Shown here one piece after another: positions 46,655 to 54,518 of a stretch of 64,000 nt of DNA. The translations under genes and the position numbers were made by a program. The DNA lies in assembly GCA_937949545.1 (NCBI GenBank), contig CALEDR010000003.1:1-64000 (forward strand), given 5' to 3'. Source of the DNA: an uncultured Phycisphaerae bacterium. GTDB lineage: Bacteria > Planctomycetota > Phycisphaerae > Sedimentisphaerales > Anaerohalosphaeraceae. The notes below the pieces were generated by a model. It was given only the letters and a program-made list of their open reading frames with translations. It searched no databases and had not been told where the DNA came from. The first letter of the stretch is position 1. The number at the start of each line of letters is the position of its first letter.

Positions 46655-46693
46655 ACGAAAAGGCCCTGAAAAGACTGAGGAAAGGGAACCGTT

Positions 46694-46918
46694 ATGGCGG
46701 ACAGACCGGACAGAAGCCTGGGACCTGTGGAGTCGATGCCTCCGGTGGAACAGACTTCGCTGATCGGCGATCGGGTCAATCGAAAACAAGACTCTTCCTC
46801 ACGCCGGCGGGAACGACATCGCCGAACGGCGGGGCTCCAGGAAGCCCTGGAGGAGGAGCGGGAGCAGATTGAAAAAGGCGGAGGGATTCAGGACGGACAT
46901 GTGGACTATCGGGCTTAA
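46694..46918 (+). CDS. Hypothetical charged small protein
   Basis: This 74-residue hydrophilic protein is rich in Arg and Glu (RRERHRRTAGLQEALEEE). An AAAGGGAACC ribosome site precedes the ATG and codon use is like its neighbours, so I think it is real. It sits in the operon between fliA and the next small gene. No known family is recognised. Confidence 0.5.
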   Translation: MADRPDRSLGPVESMPPVEQTSLIGDRVNRKQDSSSRRRERHRRTAGLQEALEEEREQIEKGGGIQDGHVDYRA

Positions 46919-46972
46919 AGAGACTTAAAAGAAGAACGTGCATCGTTGGGAAGACCCGGCAAAGGGACTGTT

Positions 46973-47248
46973 ATGAACGGGATTCAGCAGAAGGTACGTG
47001 TGCTCAAAAAGAGTCAGATTCGTCCGGGCTCGGCAGTGCTGCTGCCGTGTTCGCGTCTTGGGGCGGCGGAGCCGTTTCGAAAAGTCAGCTCGGCCGGTCC
47101 CTCCGGAGCGGCGCAGGCCAGGATTGTGGAAAGCAACAGCGACTATGTGATTCTGGAGGTAGTCTGCGGCTGCGGACAGAAGCATTTTATTCAGTGCAAT
47201 TATGGAAATGTTGCCGGTTCGCCGGCTCAGCAGGAGAATCAGTCATGA
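46973..47248 (+). CDS. Hypothetical small protein, flagellar operon
   Basis: This 91-residue protein starts at ATG 46973 after AAAGGG. It is basic at the N-terminus (KVRVLKKSQIRPGS) and has a CGCGQ motif in LEVVCGCGQKHFIQC, giving three cysteines. It overlaps the next gene (ATGA). No family is recognised; it may bind metal. Confidence 0.5.
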   Translation: MNGIQQKVRVLKKSQIRPGSAVLLPCSRLGAAEPFRKVSSAGPSGAAQARIVESNSDYVILEVVCGCGQKHFIQCNYGNVAGSPAQQENQS

Positions 47249-47763
47249 AGCGAAAGGGGATCCACTGGATGCTGACCGCGGCGTTGACGGTGTGCCTGGG
47301 TTGTCAGTTTCTTGAACCGCCGGTTCCGCCGGCGCCGCTGCAGGAGAGTCCTTCCGGGCGGGCGCCGGAGGGGTCGCCGGCCGGTTCCGCGGCTCTGGAA
47401 CACCGTTTTGCGGAGGGCCCCTCCGGTCCGGATGCGGTGCAGACAGCCCTGATGTGGTCGGAAAAATATCAGCAGCTTTCCGAAACCGCCAACCAGCTGC
47501 GGGAGAAAAATATTCAGCTGTTTGAGGAAAACGCCCGTCTGAAGAAGGAGGTGGAGACCTTGAACAGCCAGCTGCGTCAGACCCAGAAGGAACTGGACGA
47601 GGCCAACGAATTCCTTCAGAAAATGCATGCAGAGCTGAATCAGTGGAAAGCGGATGTGCTGGGGTTCCGGGAGGAGATGCGGAAGGCCCAGGCCGCTCAG
47701 CTCCAGGCACTGGCCAAGATTCTTCGGATATTAGGGGCGGAGCCGGCGGACAGCGGCGGATGA
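47245..47763 (+). CDS. Lipoprotein with coiled coil, flagellar operon
   Basis: This 172-residue protein has a signal peptide with lipobox (LTVCLGC), a Pro-rich linker and a coiled coil at ~75-145 (REKNIQLFEENARLKKEVETL). It begins inside the stop of the previous gene. It may form a periplasmic filament or ring with the next lipoprotein. Not recognised in known flagellar sets. Confidence 0.65.
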   Translation: MKRKGIHWMLTAALTVCLGCQFLEPPVPPAPLQESPSGRAPEGSPAGSAALEHRFAEGPSGPDAVQTALMWSEKYQQLSETANQLREKNIQLFEENARLKKEVETLNSQLRQTQKELDEANEFLQKMHAELNQWKADVLGFREEMRKAQAAQLQALAKILRILGAEPADSGG

Positions 47764-47786
47764 CATCGTCCCGAGGAGTTCCGTTT

Positions 47787-48428
47787 ATGAAGAGCAGGTG
47801 TTGTTGGGTTCTGGCGGGAATGTTTCTGGTGTGCGGTTGCCGGGTTCAGGAGCCGGTGGAGCGTTCCTCCGGGTATTATTATCTGAATCCGAGGGCGGAT
47901 TTCAGCCAGATCGGCAAGGTGGTGCTGCTGGAGCTGGACAACCCGACGCTGTATCCGGAGCAGGGACGAGCCTTTTCTGAGCTTCTGGCGGACGGTCTGG
48001 GCAAAAGGCATCTGTTCAGCGTTCGGCTGATTCGGCGAAGTGAAGCATTCTGGCGGCAGTATGATTTGGATACCATTCGTCAGAATACGCCGCAGCAGCT
48101 GGCGGAGATTCGGCAGAATCTGGGCGCCGATGCGCTGGTGTATGGAGCGATTCAGCGGTACACCTCGTATCCGCATCTGCTGCTGAGCGTTCATCTGAAG
48201 ATGCTGGATTTGCGGACCGCCCGAATCGTCTGGGCGATTGAAGATGTCTGGGACAGCACGGATCGGTCGGTTCAGCAGCGGATTCGGCGCTATTTTGAGA
48301 CCCAGATGCGGACGGGCTATGAACCGATGAACTGGAAGCTGCTGGAAAACAGTCCGCTGTATTTCAACAAGTTTGTCGTGTTTGAAATTACAGAGACTCT
48401 TCCGAACTATCCGCGAGGGTCCGAGTAA
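47787..48428 (+). CDS. Lipoprotein, CsgG/GNA1162-like candidate, flagellar operon
   Basis: This 213-residue protein has a lipobox (FLVCGC) and GAGGAG nine bases upstream of ATG 47787. The body, with LLADGLGKRHLFSV and LGADALVYGAIQRY then HLKMLDLRTARIVWA, resembles the fold pattern of CsgG/FlgO/GNA1162-type outer-membrane lipoproteins. FlgO-type proteins accompany sheathed polar flagella in Vibrio. The link is by pattern and position only. Confidence 0.55.
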   Translation: MKSRCCWVLAGMFLVCGCRVQEPVERSSGYYYLNPRADFSQIGKVVLLELDNPTLYPEQGRAFSELLADGLGKRHLFSVRLIRRSEAFWRQYDLDTIRQNTPQQLAEIRQNLGADALVYGAIQRYTSYPHLLLSVHLKMLDLRTARIVWAIEDVWDSTDRSVQQRIRRYFETQMRTGYEPMNWKLLENSPLYFNKFVVFEITETLPNYPRGSE

Positions 48429-48500
48429 GCAAGAACGTCCGAGAAGAACACCGTTCAAAGACCGGTTTGGAAAAAGCAGATGTTTTTTGGGAAAAAATGC

Positions 48501-48527
48501 TAAAGTTCAGCCCGAAGAAAGCGACAA
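48501..48527 (+). promoter_or_regulatory. Sigma-28-like promoter of the 48571 gene
   Basis: TAAAGTTC (48501-48508), then AGCGACAA (48520-48527) gives TAAA-N15 spacing. The -35 is strong and the -10 matches about 5 of 8 bases of GCCGATAA. Confidence 0.4.
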
Positions 48528-48570
48528 TGGGGGCAGATATCAAGGCAAATGGGTGAGAGATATTTGAAAA

Positions 48571-48846
48571 ATGAGTACGGTTGAGCCTACAAATTCATCG
48601 CAGATAGCCGGTGCTGTCGGAGCGGCTTCACTGGCCGGAGCCGCCGGAGCGAAAAGACCGTCTCGGCGGAAAGACGAATCGGAACTGCGGCTTGGATATG
48701 CCGGACTGCTGGAGCGGGTGATGCAGATGCAGGGGGAGGATCCGGAAATTATCAGGCAAGCACAGGAGCTGGTGATGTCGGGCCGAGCGGATACAATGGA
48801 GGCGGCATTGGAAACGGCCCGAAAGATGCTGCAATACGGTATCTGA
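48571..48846 (+). CDS. Small FlgM-like or hypothetical protein
   Basis: This 91-residue protein has an Ala-rich N-terminus and a helical C-terminus that ends TARKMLQYGI, similar to the end of the flgM-like protein near 17.3 kb (AAAQAILRFGI). It may be a second member of the same family. It is the last gene of the flagellar region and has its own sigma-28-like promoter. Function as anti-sigma factor is a guess. Confidence 0.45.
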   Translation: MSTVEPTNSSQIAGAVGAASLAGAAGAKRPSRRKDESELRLGYAGLLERVMQMQGEDPEIIRQAQELVMSGRADTMEAALETARKMLQYGI

Positions 48847-49400
48847 CAATCTGGATTGATTTTTGGTTGGAGAAGAAAACGGATACAATCTTCAGACAGG
48901 GACGTCTGGAGAATAGGCCGCAGGGAAAGCGAGCAGAACCTACATGGCTTTGAATCCTCCGGGTGATTCAAAGCCATGTTTGTTTATCGGGTGTTCTTTA
49001 TGCCCAACAGTCAATCCAGATTCCTCTTGGGGCCTTTGTCCGAAACGGATTTTGGATCGTCCAATGACGGACAATTTGACGATTTTGTCCGTGCGGCGGC
49101 ACTGCCGTCGGCGGGTACGGGTCTGCTTCGGGCCGTGTCTGCGAGGTCTGAAGAGGACGCGATCGAATGACACGACATACTACCGGTTTATTCATCATCA
49201 CCCCCAACTCAAATCATGCCTTACTCTGAATGTATTATATCGAAAGCCGGGATTCCAAACAAGCCGGATAGGGTTTAGGGATGATTGGGTCTTATAAAAA
49301 AGGGGGCAGATTCGGCGAAAAAAAGGGTTTTTTAAAAAAATGATTGTATGGAGATTAAAAATAAGAGAGAAAAGCAAACAGGTTTGTAAAGGGATAAACG
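48847..49400. other. Intergenic region with terminator and no convincing gene
   Basis: This stretch holds hairpins at 48893-48908 and 48942-48979 and then AT-rich sequence. Frames over 60 codons exist on both strands but overlap each other, have no good ribosome site and show no protein-like pattern. It may include a processed RNA. Confidence 0.5.
48942..48979 (+). terminator. Terminator closing the flagellar region
   Basis: ACATGGCTTTGAATC (48942-48956) pairs perfectly with GATTCAAAGCCATGT (48965-48979), a 15-bp stem with 8-base loop and T-rich sequence after it. Confidence 0.8.
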
Positions 49401-49601
49401 ATGCGGCTTTTGGCTCGATGCCCGGACTGCGGAGTGATTATGCGGCTTTCGTTAGAGGATGCCGACAAGCGAAAACGATGCAAGTATTGCGGTCGATTAT
49501 TTAAAGTGCCTGCCTTGGAGCAAATGCAGAAGGCATTAGAGCGAATTGGACAAGCCCAATCGGGGGTTTATGTGGATGAAAAAGGAAATGTTTATGGGTA
49601 A
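49401..49601 (+). CDS. Small zinc-ribbon protein
   Basis: This 66-residue protein has two CxxC pairs in CPDCGV and CKYCGR, spaced like a zinc ribbon, followed by an amphipathic helix (ALEQMQKALERIG). AAAGGGA precedes the ATG. It resembles the short FmdB/zinc-ribbon leaders of planctomycete proteins but is free-standing. Role unknown. Confidence 0.65.
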   Translation: MRLLARCPDCGVIMRLSLEDADKRKRCKYCGRLFKVPALEQMQKALERIGQAQSGVYVDEKGNVYG

Positions 49602-49648
49602 AATGGAAAAGAGGCAAAACCGTCAAAGGAGTCTGGCGGAAATTCTAT

Positions 49649-49894
49649 TCAGGAGTTTTTGACGGGAGTGGGATTTGAATTTTCTTTGGAGGATTTTTCT
49701 GAAGATTTCTCATCGGAATGCTGCTGGGCTTTCTCCTTCTGAATAAGCAGATAAATTTCCTTGCGATGTACCTGCACATTCCTGGGTGCGTTGATCCCTA
49801 AACGAACTTTATCGCCGCGAACATCCACGATTGTGATCTCGACATCGTCACCGATCATAATGGATTCATCTTTTTGTCTGCTGAGGACCAACAT
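49649..49894 (-). CDS. csrA: Carbon storage regulator CsrA
   Basis: This 81-residue post-transcriptional regulator has the complete CsrA body ([34 protein letters not shown]) plus a Ser/Glu-rich tail of about 20 residues. CsrA dimers bind GGA-containing hairpins, often blocking ribosome binding, and in Bacillus control flagellin. AAAGGAG precedes the ATG. Its place next to the flagellar region agrees with a motility role; no fliW is seen. Confidence 0.96.
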   Translation of the reverse strand: MLVLSRQKDESIMIGDDVEITIVDVRGDKVRLGINAPRNVQVHRKEIYLLIQKEKAQQHSDEKSSEKSSKENSNPTPVKNS

Positions 49895-50189
49895 ATTAAA
49901 CTCCTTTATGGATGCTGGTCATAATTTGTAAGTATCTGTTTTTCAAAGCATTCCGTTCCTATAGTTTTTTACGCCGCCGGTTCGGTTTCGGTCGTTTCTA
50001 CCTGCTGAAAAACCTCATATTAGGTATAGATATTTTCGGCTATTTGGTCAGGCTGAGACAGCAGTTTTCTCAGAAGGATGAAAAAAAATTGGGCACAGAG
50101 AGGGTGTGCGTGTATAAGATGTTTTTTTATAATAACTTACAATTATTTTTTTCCGGAGTCCAGAAAAAGACTGCCGGGAAGCACAACGG

Positions 50190-51176
50190 TTATGGGACGT
50201 TGTTGAGGTATTTAGCCATCTTATACTTGACTACAATCCATTCGCCCGCTAAAGCGCCGATGGCCGAAAAAGGAATAAATTGGATAGGCAATATAGCAGA
50301 TATGGTATTTGGGAAAAAAGTAACCGCCCAGGTTTCTGTCATATATTGCAGCATTTTGGGACTGCAGGAAGCAGAAACAGCGATGAAATACAGGATAGGG
50401 CCAGCCAAAACCGCCCAATAGTGTTCGCAGTCCAGAAGGTATTTAATGGCGGCTGCGGCTAAGGCAAAGGAGGCCAGCACGGCAAAGGCAATCTGACGGT
50501 TGCCCGGCTGGCCGGTTACGGAACCGATTTGGGCGTCAGGATAGCGAACATCTTGCGCAAAAAGACCGACGGTCGACTGAACGGTTACGATGGAGATAAC
50601 GACGGCCGCAAGGATGGAGACAGTGCGATTGGGCTTCTTTTTTTTCGAAGAAGTCCCGGGAATTTTAGGGATTTTGGCCGGCGGAAGGAATCGGCTGACC
50701 AGCCGGATTCCGGCGGCACCGCACAGAAGAAGGCTCAGCCAGAAGAGTGTTTCCACTCGGAGAAATTGATACACAGCCAGACGCTGTTCAAAGGAGGCAT
50801 GGGTCAGCAGCAGAGAGCGGACGGACCCGCTTTGGAAGGTCCAGACGGCCAGACCGGTAGGTACAGCCAAAAGACCGACGGTTTTTCCATACGGGTAGGC
50901 CAGCAGACAGCCGCCGGCTCCTGCAATGAGAGATGCCAGGAGGCAAAGGAGAATGTCCGCAGTGGAAAAATCTCCCCCGTAGAGTGTGACGGCTCCGAGC
51001 GGATCGGCGGGGGCGATTTTGGGCCAGAGCAGAAAACCGATGAGAAAGGCCCCGACTCCCATGGCCGCCAGGATACGCAGACGCATCAGCCAATGGACAT
51101 TAAAAAGACTGAGCAGAATGTAAAGAAAGCCGACAAACGCGGCGGTTTTCAGTGTCCATTCGAGTGTTATGTGCAT
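50190..51176 (-). CDS. Polytopic membrane protein of unknown function
   Basis: This 328-residue protein has about eight to nine hydrophobic segments, for example at ~10-28, ~32-52, ~75-95, ~98-120, ~143-160 and ~186-207. A Lys-rich loop (SSKKKKPNR) lies near residue 180. No known family is recognised. It is followed at the 3' side by the csrA gene and lies tail-away from the M48 gene. Transporter or channel role cannot be said from sequence. Confidence 0.65.
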   Translation of the reverse strand: MHITLEWTLKTAAFVGFLYILLSLFNVHWLMRLRILAAMGVGAFLIGFLLWPKIAPADPLGAVTLYGGDFSTADILLCLLASLIAGAGGCLLAYPYGKTVGLLAVPTGLAVWTFQSGSVRSLLLTHASFEQRLAVYQFLRVETLFWLSLLLCGAAGIRLVSRFLPPAKIPKIPGTSSKKKKPNRTVSILAAVVISIVTVQSTVGLFAQDVRYPDAQIGSVTGQPGNRQIAFAVLASFALAAAAIKYLLDCEHYWAVLAGPILYFIAVSASCSPKMLQYMTETWAVTFFPNTISAILPIQFIPFSAIGALAGEWIVVKYKMAKYLNNVP

Positions 51177-51342
51177 TCCGGATTCCCTTTCTACAGAACA
51201 GACAGATTATCACGAATCGCCGGGACGGTCAAGAACGCAGAATGGAAAATGGCCGGCCGGACCTCTTGCAGGAAAGATTTGCGGTCTGCCGGGAGGGTGA
51301 TATAATAGAGACAGCAAAGTCAGGTGTTGTAAGGAGATTTTT

Positions 51343-52194
51343 ATGAAGCGTTTTTGGAAGGAGATATGGTTTTCCTGCCTGGCGGTTTTGGGTGTCGGAT
51401 GTGCGGAGGTTCCGATTACCGGACGCAGCCAGCTGAATCTGGTTCCGGATTCGATGATTCATTCGATGGCGATGCAGGAATATCAGTCGTTTCTGAAGGA
51501 GAACAAACTGAGTACGGACCCGCAGAAGACGGCGATGGTGCGGGAGGTGGGCACCCGGATTGCCAAAGCCGTGGAGGCGTATTTTAAGGAACAGGGGATG
51601 TCCGAGCAGCTGCGCGGGTTTGACTGGGAATTTAATTTGGTGGAAAGCAAGGAGAAAAACGCCTGGTGTATGCCGGGGGGCAAAGTGGTGGTTTATACGG
51701 GTTTGCTGCCGATTACGCAGGATGAGAACGGACTGGCGGTTGTGATGTCGCACGAGATTGCGCATGCGGTCGCAAAGCATGGAAGTGAACGGATGAGTCA
51801 GGCGCTTCTGTATCAGATGGGCGGGATGGCCCTTTCGGAAGCGGTTCAAAATCATCCGGCAGCAACCCAGCGGCTGTTTATGCAGTCGTATGGGCTGGGG
51901 GCGCAGATTGGAGTCCTTCTGCCGTACAGCCGTCTGCATGAAAAGGAAGCGGACCGGCTGGGGCTGATTTTTATGGGAATGGCGGGCTATAATCCGCAGA
52001 CGGCCGTGGATTTCTGGAAGCGGATGGCGGCCGACAAATCGGCCAGTCCGCCGGAGTTTTTGAGCACCCATCCTTCTGACCAGACCCGTATTCAGGGAAT
52101 TCAGGAGGCCCTTCCGGAGGCGATGTACTACTATAATCGGGCTACCGGTCAAACTCCGAAAGAGTATCAATATCCGTTTGGGGGAAGGTCGTAG
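51343..52194 (+). CDS. M48 family metalloprotease, lipoprotein (LoiP/YggG-like)
   Basis: This 283-residue protein has a lipobox (LGVGC), then the zinc motif HEIAH in MSHEIAHAVAKHGSER and the downstream Glu ligand motif EKEADRLG. Family members such as LoiP or BepA act on outer-membrane proteins. GGAG lies before the ATG. Its 3' end overlaps convergent pseudouridine synthase by 53 bases. Confidence 0.9.
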   Translation: MKRFWKEIWFSCLAVLGVGCAEVPITGRSQLNLVPDSMIHSMAMQEYQSFLKENKLSTDPQKTAMVREVGTRIAKAVEAYFKEQGMSEQLRGFDWEFNLVESKEKNAWCMPGGKVVVYTGLLPITQDENGLAVVMSHEIAHAVAKHGSERMSQALLYQMGGMALSEAVQNHPAATQRLFMQSYGLGAQIGVLLPYSRLHEKEADRLGLIFMGMAGYNPQTAVDFWKRMAADKSASPPEFLSTHPSDQTRIQGIQEALPEAMYYYNRATGQTPKEYQYPFGGRS

Positions 52195-53017
52195 GCTCCT
52201 CACCGGAGAAGAACGGAAGCGGCTGAGCCGCCAAAATGGTCTGCAGAAGTTCGGCCTCCTGATTTTCCGCCGTTCGGCAAGAGCGGGCGTGTTTGAAAAG
52301 CATTTTGAGCGTGGCGGAAAACTTTTTGTCTAAAGGAGCGACAAACATGCAAACCGTTTGCGGTTTGGTCGGCAGCGGCGGGATTTGGAGTTGATATGCG
52401 TGAAGCGTAAGCCGGCTGATGAGCGGGGATTCCGGGGTATCTCTTTTGGGGCGGTAGTCTTTTTTGTAATCTGAAAGCATCAGGGGATGCGGGCTGGCAT
52501 AGAGCGGGTCCAGGGCCAATGGGATGCCTCGGTGGGCCAAATGCACTCGGATTTGGTGGGTTCTTCCGGTCGGGGGCTGAACGGCCAGAAGGGCAAACGG
52601 CCCCAACTCCATCAATTTGAGCCAGTCGGTGACGGCTTCCTTTCCTTTCCAGGGCTGGACGTGCATGGTTTGCGGATTCTGCCGGCTCCGCAGAAGCGGG
52701 GCCTTGATGCGTCCGCGGTTTTGCGGCAGGGGGCCCTGAACCAGCGCCAGATACAGTTTCGCAAAACGCTGTTTGGAAAACCCGGAGGTGTAGAAGGTTT
52801 GGGCGGGCTTGTTTTTGGCCAGAAGGAGGACACCTGAGGTCTCTTTATCAATCCGGTGAACCAGCCGCAGCGGCTCCGGTGTCGGAAATTCCTTTTGGAG
52901 GATTTCCATCAGCCAGGGGGCTCCGGAGCGGTCTTTGGTGACGGAAATGCCGGATGGCTTGTTGAGAATCAGAATATCCTGATTTTCATATAAAACAGGT
53001 ACAGAAAGCTTCTTCAT
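52142..53017 (-). CDS. RluA-family RNA pseudouridine synthase
   Basis: This 291-residue protein has the RluA signature HRIDKETSG, whose Asp is catalytic, and RTHQIRVHLAHRG. There is no N-terminal S4 domain, so it is an RluA- or TruC-type rather than RluD-type enzyme. The target RNA position cannot be read from sequence. Confidence 0.9.
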   Translation of the reverse strand: MKKLSVPVLYENQDILILNKPSGISVTKDRSGAPWLMEILQKEFPTPEPLRLVHRIDKETSGVLLLAKNKPAQTFYTSGFSKQRFAKLYLALVQGPLPQNRGRIKAPLLRSRQNPQTMHVQPWKGKEAVTDWLKLMELGPFALLAVQPPTGRTHQIRVHLAHRGIPLALDPLYASPHPLMLSDYKKDYRPKRDTPESPLISRLTLHAYQLQIPPLPTKPQTVCMFVAPLDKKFSATLKMLFKHARSCRTAENQEAELLQTILAAQPLPFFSGEEPTTFPQTDIDTLSEFDR

Positions 53018-53090
53018 TGTTTGTCTCCCGGTTCAACCTGTCCGCTATGAAGTTTGGAGTCAAAGTGCAGTCGGCCTGCGGAAAAGAAGG

Positions 53091-53726
53091 TCAGGTTAAT
53101 TCAACAGACCAGTATGCGTGGTCGAGGAACTGCTTCCAGCTGTGGTAGCGTTCATGGCTGAGATGAATGTGGATAACAGGATTCCGTTTTGGCTTGACGG
53201 GTTTTTGAATCAGTTTCATGTTGGCCTGCTGGGGGGTTCGTCCGCCTTTTTTGATGTTGCACTGCAGGCAGGCGCAGACCACATTTTCCCAGGTGCTTTG
53301 TCCGCCGAGCCGCCGCGGAATGACGTGGTCCAAAGACAGTTCGGAGGTGGGAAATTTTTTGCCACAGTACTGGCAGCGGTTTCCGTCGCGTGCGAACAGA
53401 TTTCGGCGGTTGAATTTGACGGTTTGCCGGGGCAGGCGGTCATAAAACAGCAGGCGGATGATTCGCGGGACAGCCAGGTCAAAATTGACGGTGGAAATCC
53501 AGTCCTGCGGATGCACTTTAAACTGGTCTTTCATCCGGCTGATTTGCTGCCAGGTTTGAAAGTCATAGTTGGCATAGGTGCCGTCATCACAGGAAATCAC
53601 CTCAGCGAGGTTTCGGCAAAGCAGCGAAAAGGCACGTCTTGCACTGATGACCCGCAGGGCCATATAGTGCTTATTCAGCACCAAAACACGGCAGTCCATT
53701 GCCGAATGAGATGTTGCAGAAATCAT
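53091..53726 (-). CDS. HNH endonuclease
   Basis: This 211-residue protein has a C-terminal HNH domain: zinc CQYCGKKF, then [13 protein letters not shown] and the [11 protein letters not shown] segment. The N-terminal ~100 residues form a region typical of the planctomycete/cyanobacterial standalone HNH family whose role is not known. GGAGG lies close before the ATG. It is monocistronic and not linked to restriction genes. Confidence 0.85.
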   Translation of the reverse strand: MISATSHSAMDCRVLVLNKHYMALRVISARRAFSLLCRNLAEVISCDDGTYANYDFQTWQQISRMKDQFKVHPQDWISTVNFDLAVPRIIRLLFYDRLPRQTVKFNRRNLFARDGNRCQYCGKKFPTSELSLDHVIPRRLGGQSTWENVVCACLQCNIKKGGRTPQQANMKLIQKPVKPKRNPVIHIHLSHERYHSWKQFLDHAYWSVELT

Positions 53727-53924
53727 GAACTCCTCCGCAAAATCCCTTCAATCTCCCTAAAGGATACTTTATCGGTCCTTCTTGTACAAGATAAATTTCG
53801 ATAAAACCCTTGCATGTCGAGGGATTTGAGAGGTGAGAAAAAACTGACCTTGCGATATCCTGAATTTGGGTCTGTCTGCCAAAAAAGATACCGGCAGTTT
53901 TTTTGTGAAAAAATCACATCTGAA

Positions 53925-54230
53925 TCAATTCTTTTTGGCCGGCGCCGGAACGGACAGTTTCTCCCGCATCAGACGGCCCATTTTGAATTTGACGCTTCGC
54001 TTGGACGGAACCTGGACTCGTTCGAGGGTTTTGGGGTTTTGGGCGATTCTCGAGGAGCGTGTTCGTGTTTCGAACACCCCGAAATCCCGAAATTCGAGCC
54101 GATTGTCCTTTGCCAATTCATCGATGACTTCATCGAGGAATGTTTGGATTATTTTTTTGACGATGACTCGTTTGGCCTGTGTGGATTCTGAAATCCGATC
54201 AATCAGTTCTTTCTTGGTAATTGTTGCCAT
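53925..54230 (-). CDS. HU/IHF family DNA-binding protein
   Basis: This 101-residue protein has the HU start (MATITKKELIDRISEST), the helical dimer part and the beta-arm with RDFGVFETRTRSSRIAQNPKT. It bends DNA and compacts the nucleoid. ATG 54230 gives the conserved N-terminus. HU and IHF are not separable from sequence alone here. Confidence 0.93.
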   Translation of the reverse strand: MATITKKELIDRISESTQAKRVIVKKIIQTFLDEVIDELAKDNRLEFRDFGVFETRTRSSRIAQNPKTLERVQVPSKRSVKFKMGRLMREKLSVPAPAKKN

Positions 54231-54408
54231 CGGCCACCCTCTTGTATATTCTGGAATCAAGACACACTTTTTTCGTCCGATGCCGTTGGGAAAACTCCTC
54301 GACCTCGGAAACCGCAAATCACTATACACAAACGACTTCGAAACGGCAAGTTTTTTTTCGGATTTTTCACGGGTTCGAGAGGATGGGCTGTAGCGGACAG
54401 AAGAGGTC

Positions 54409-54417
54409 TGGTATAAT
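54409..54417 (+). promoter_or_regulatory. Extended -10 promoter of the signal peptidase pair
   Basis: TGGTATAAT is an extended -10 (TGnTATAAT) with no good -35. It lies about 100 bases before the first signal peptidase start. Confidence 0.45.
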
Positions 54418-54518
54418 CGTATTTGGTTTTTTCTGTATCTTCCCCTTGACCCGTTTTTCGAGGATAGTCATAATGAAACATCTTTTAGAAAATTTTAGAA
54501 AAACACAGCGAAGGTTCG

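Noticed and set aside
48901-48940. c-di-GMP riboswitch
   Set aside because: AGGGA and GCAGGG fragments are present but the GEMM core order and spacing are not.
48944-49297. Possible small protein after the flagellar region
   Set aside because: The frame starts inside a terminator stem and competes with a frame on the other strand; no protein-like pattern.
53813-54230. Open frames on the plus strand opposite HU
   Set aside because: HU on the minus strand is conserved; the plus-strand frames show no family.
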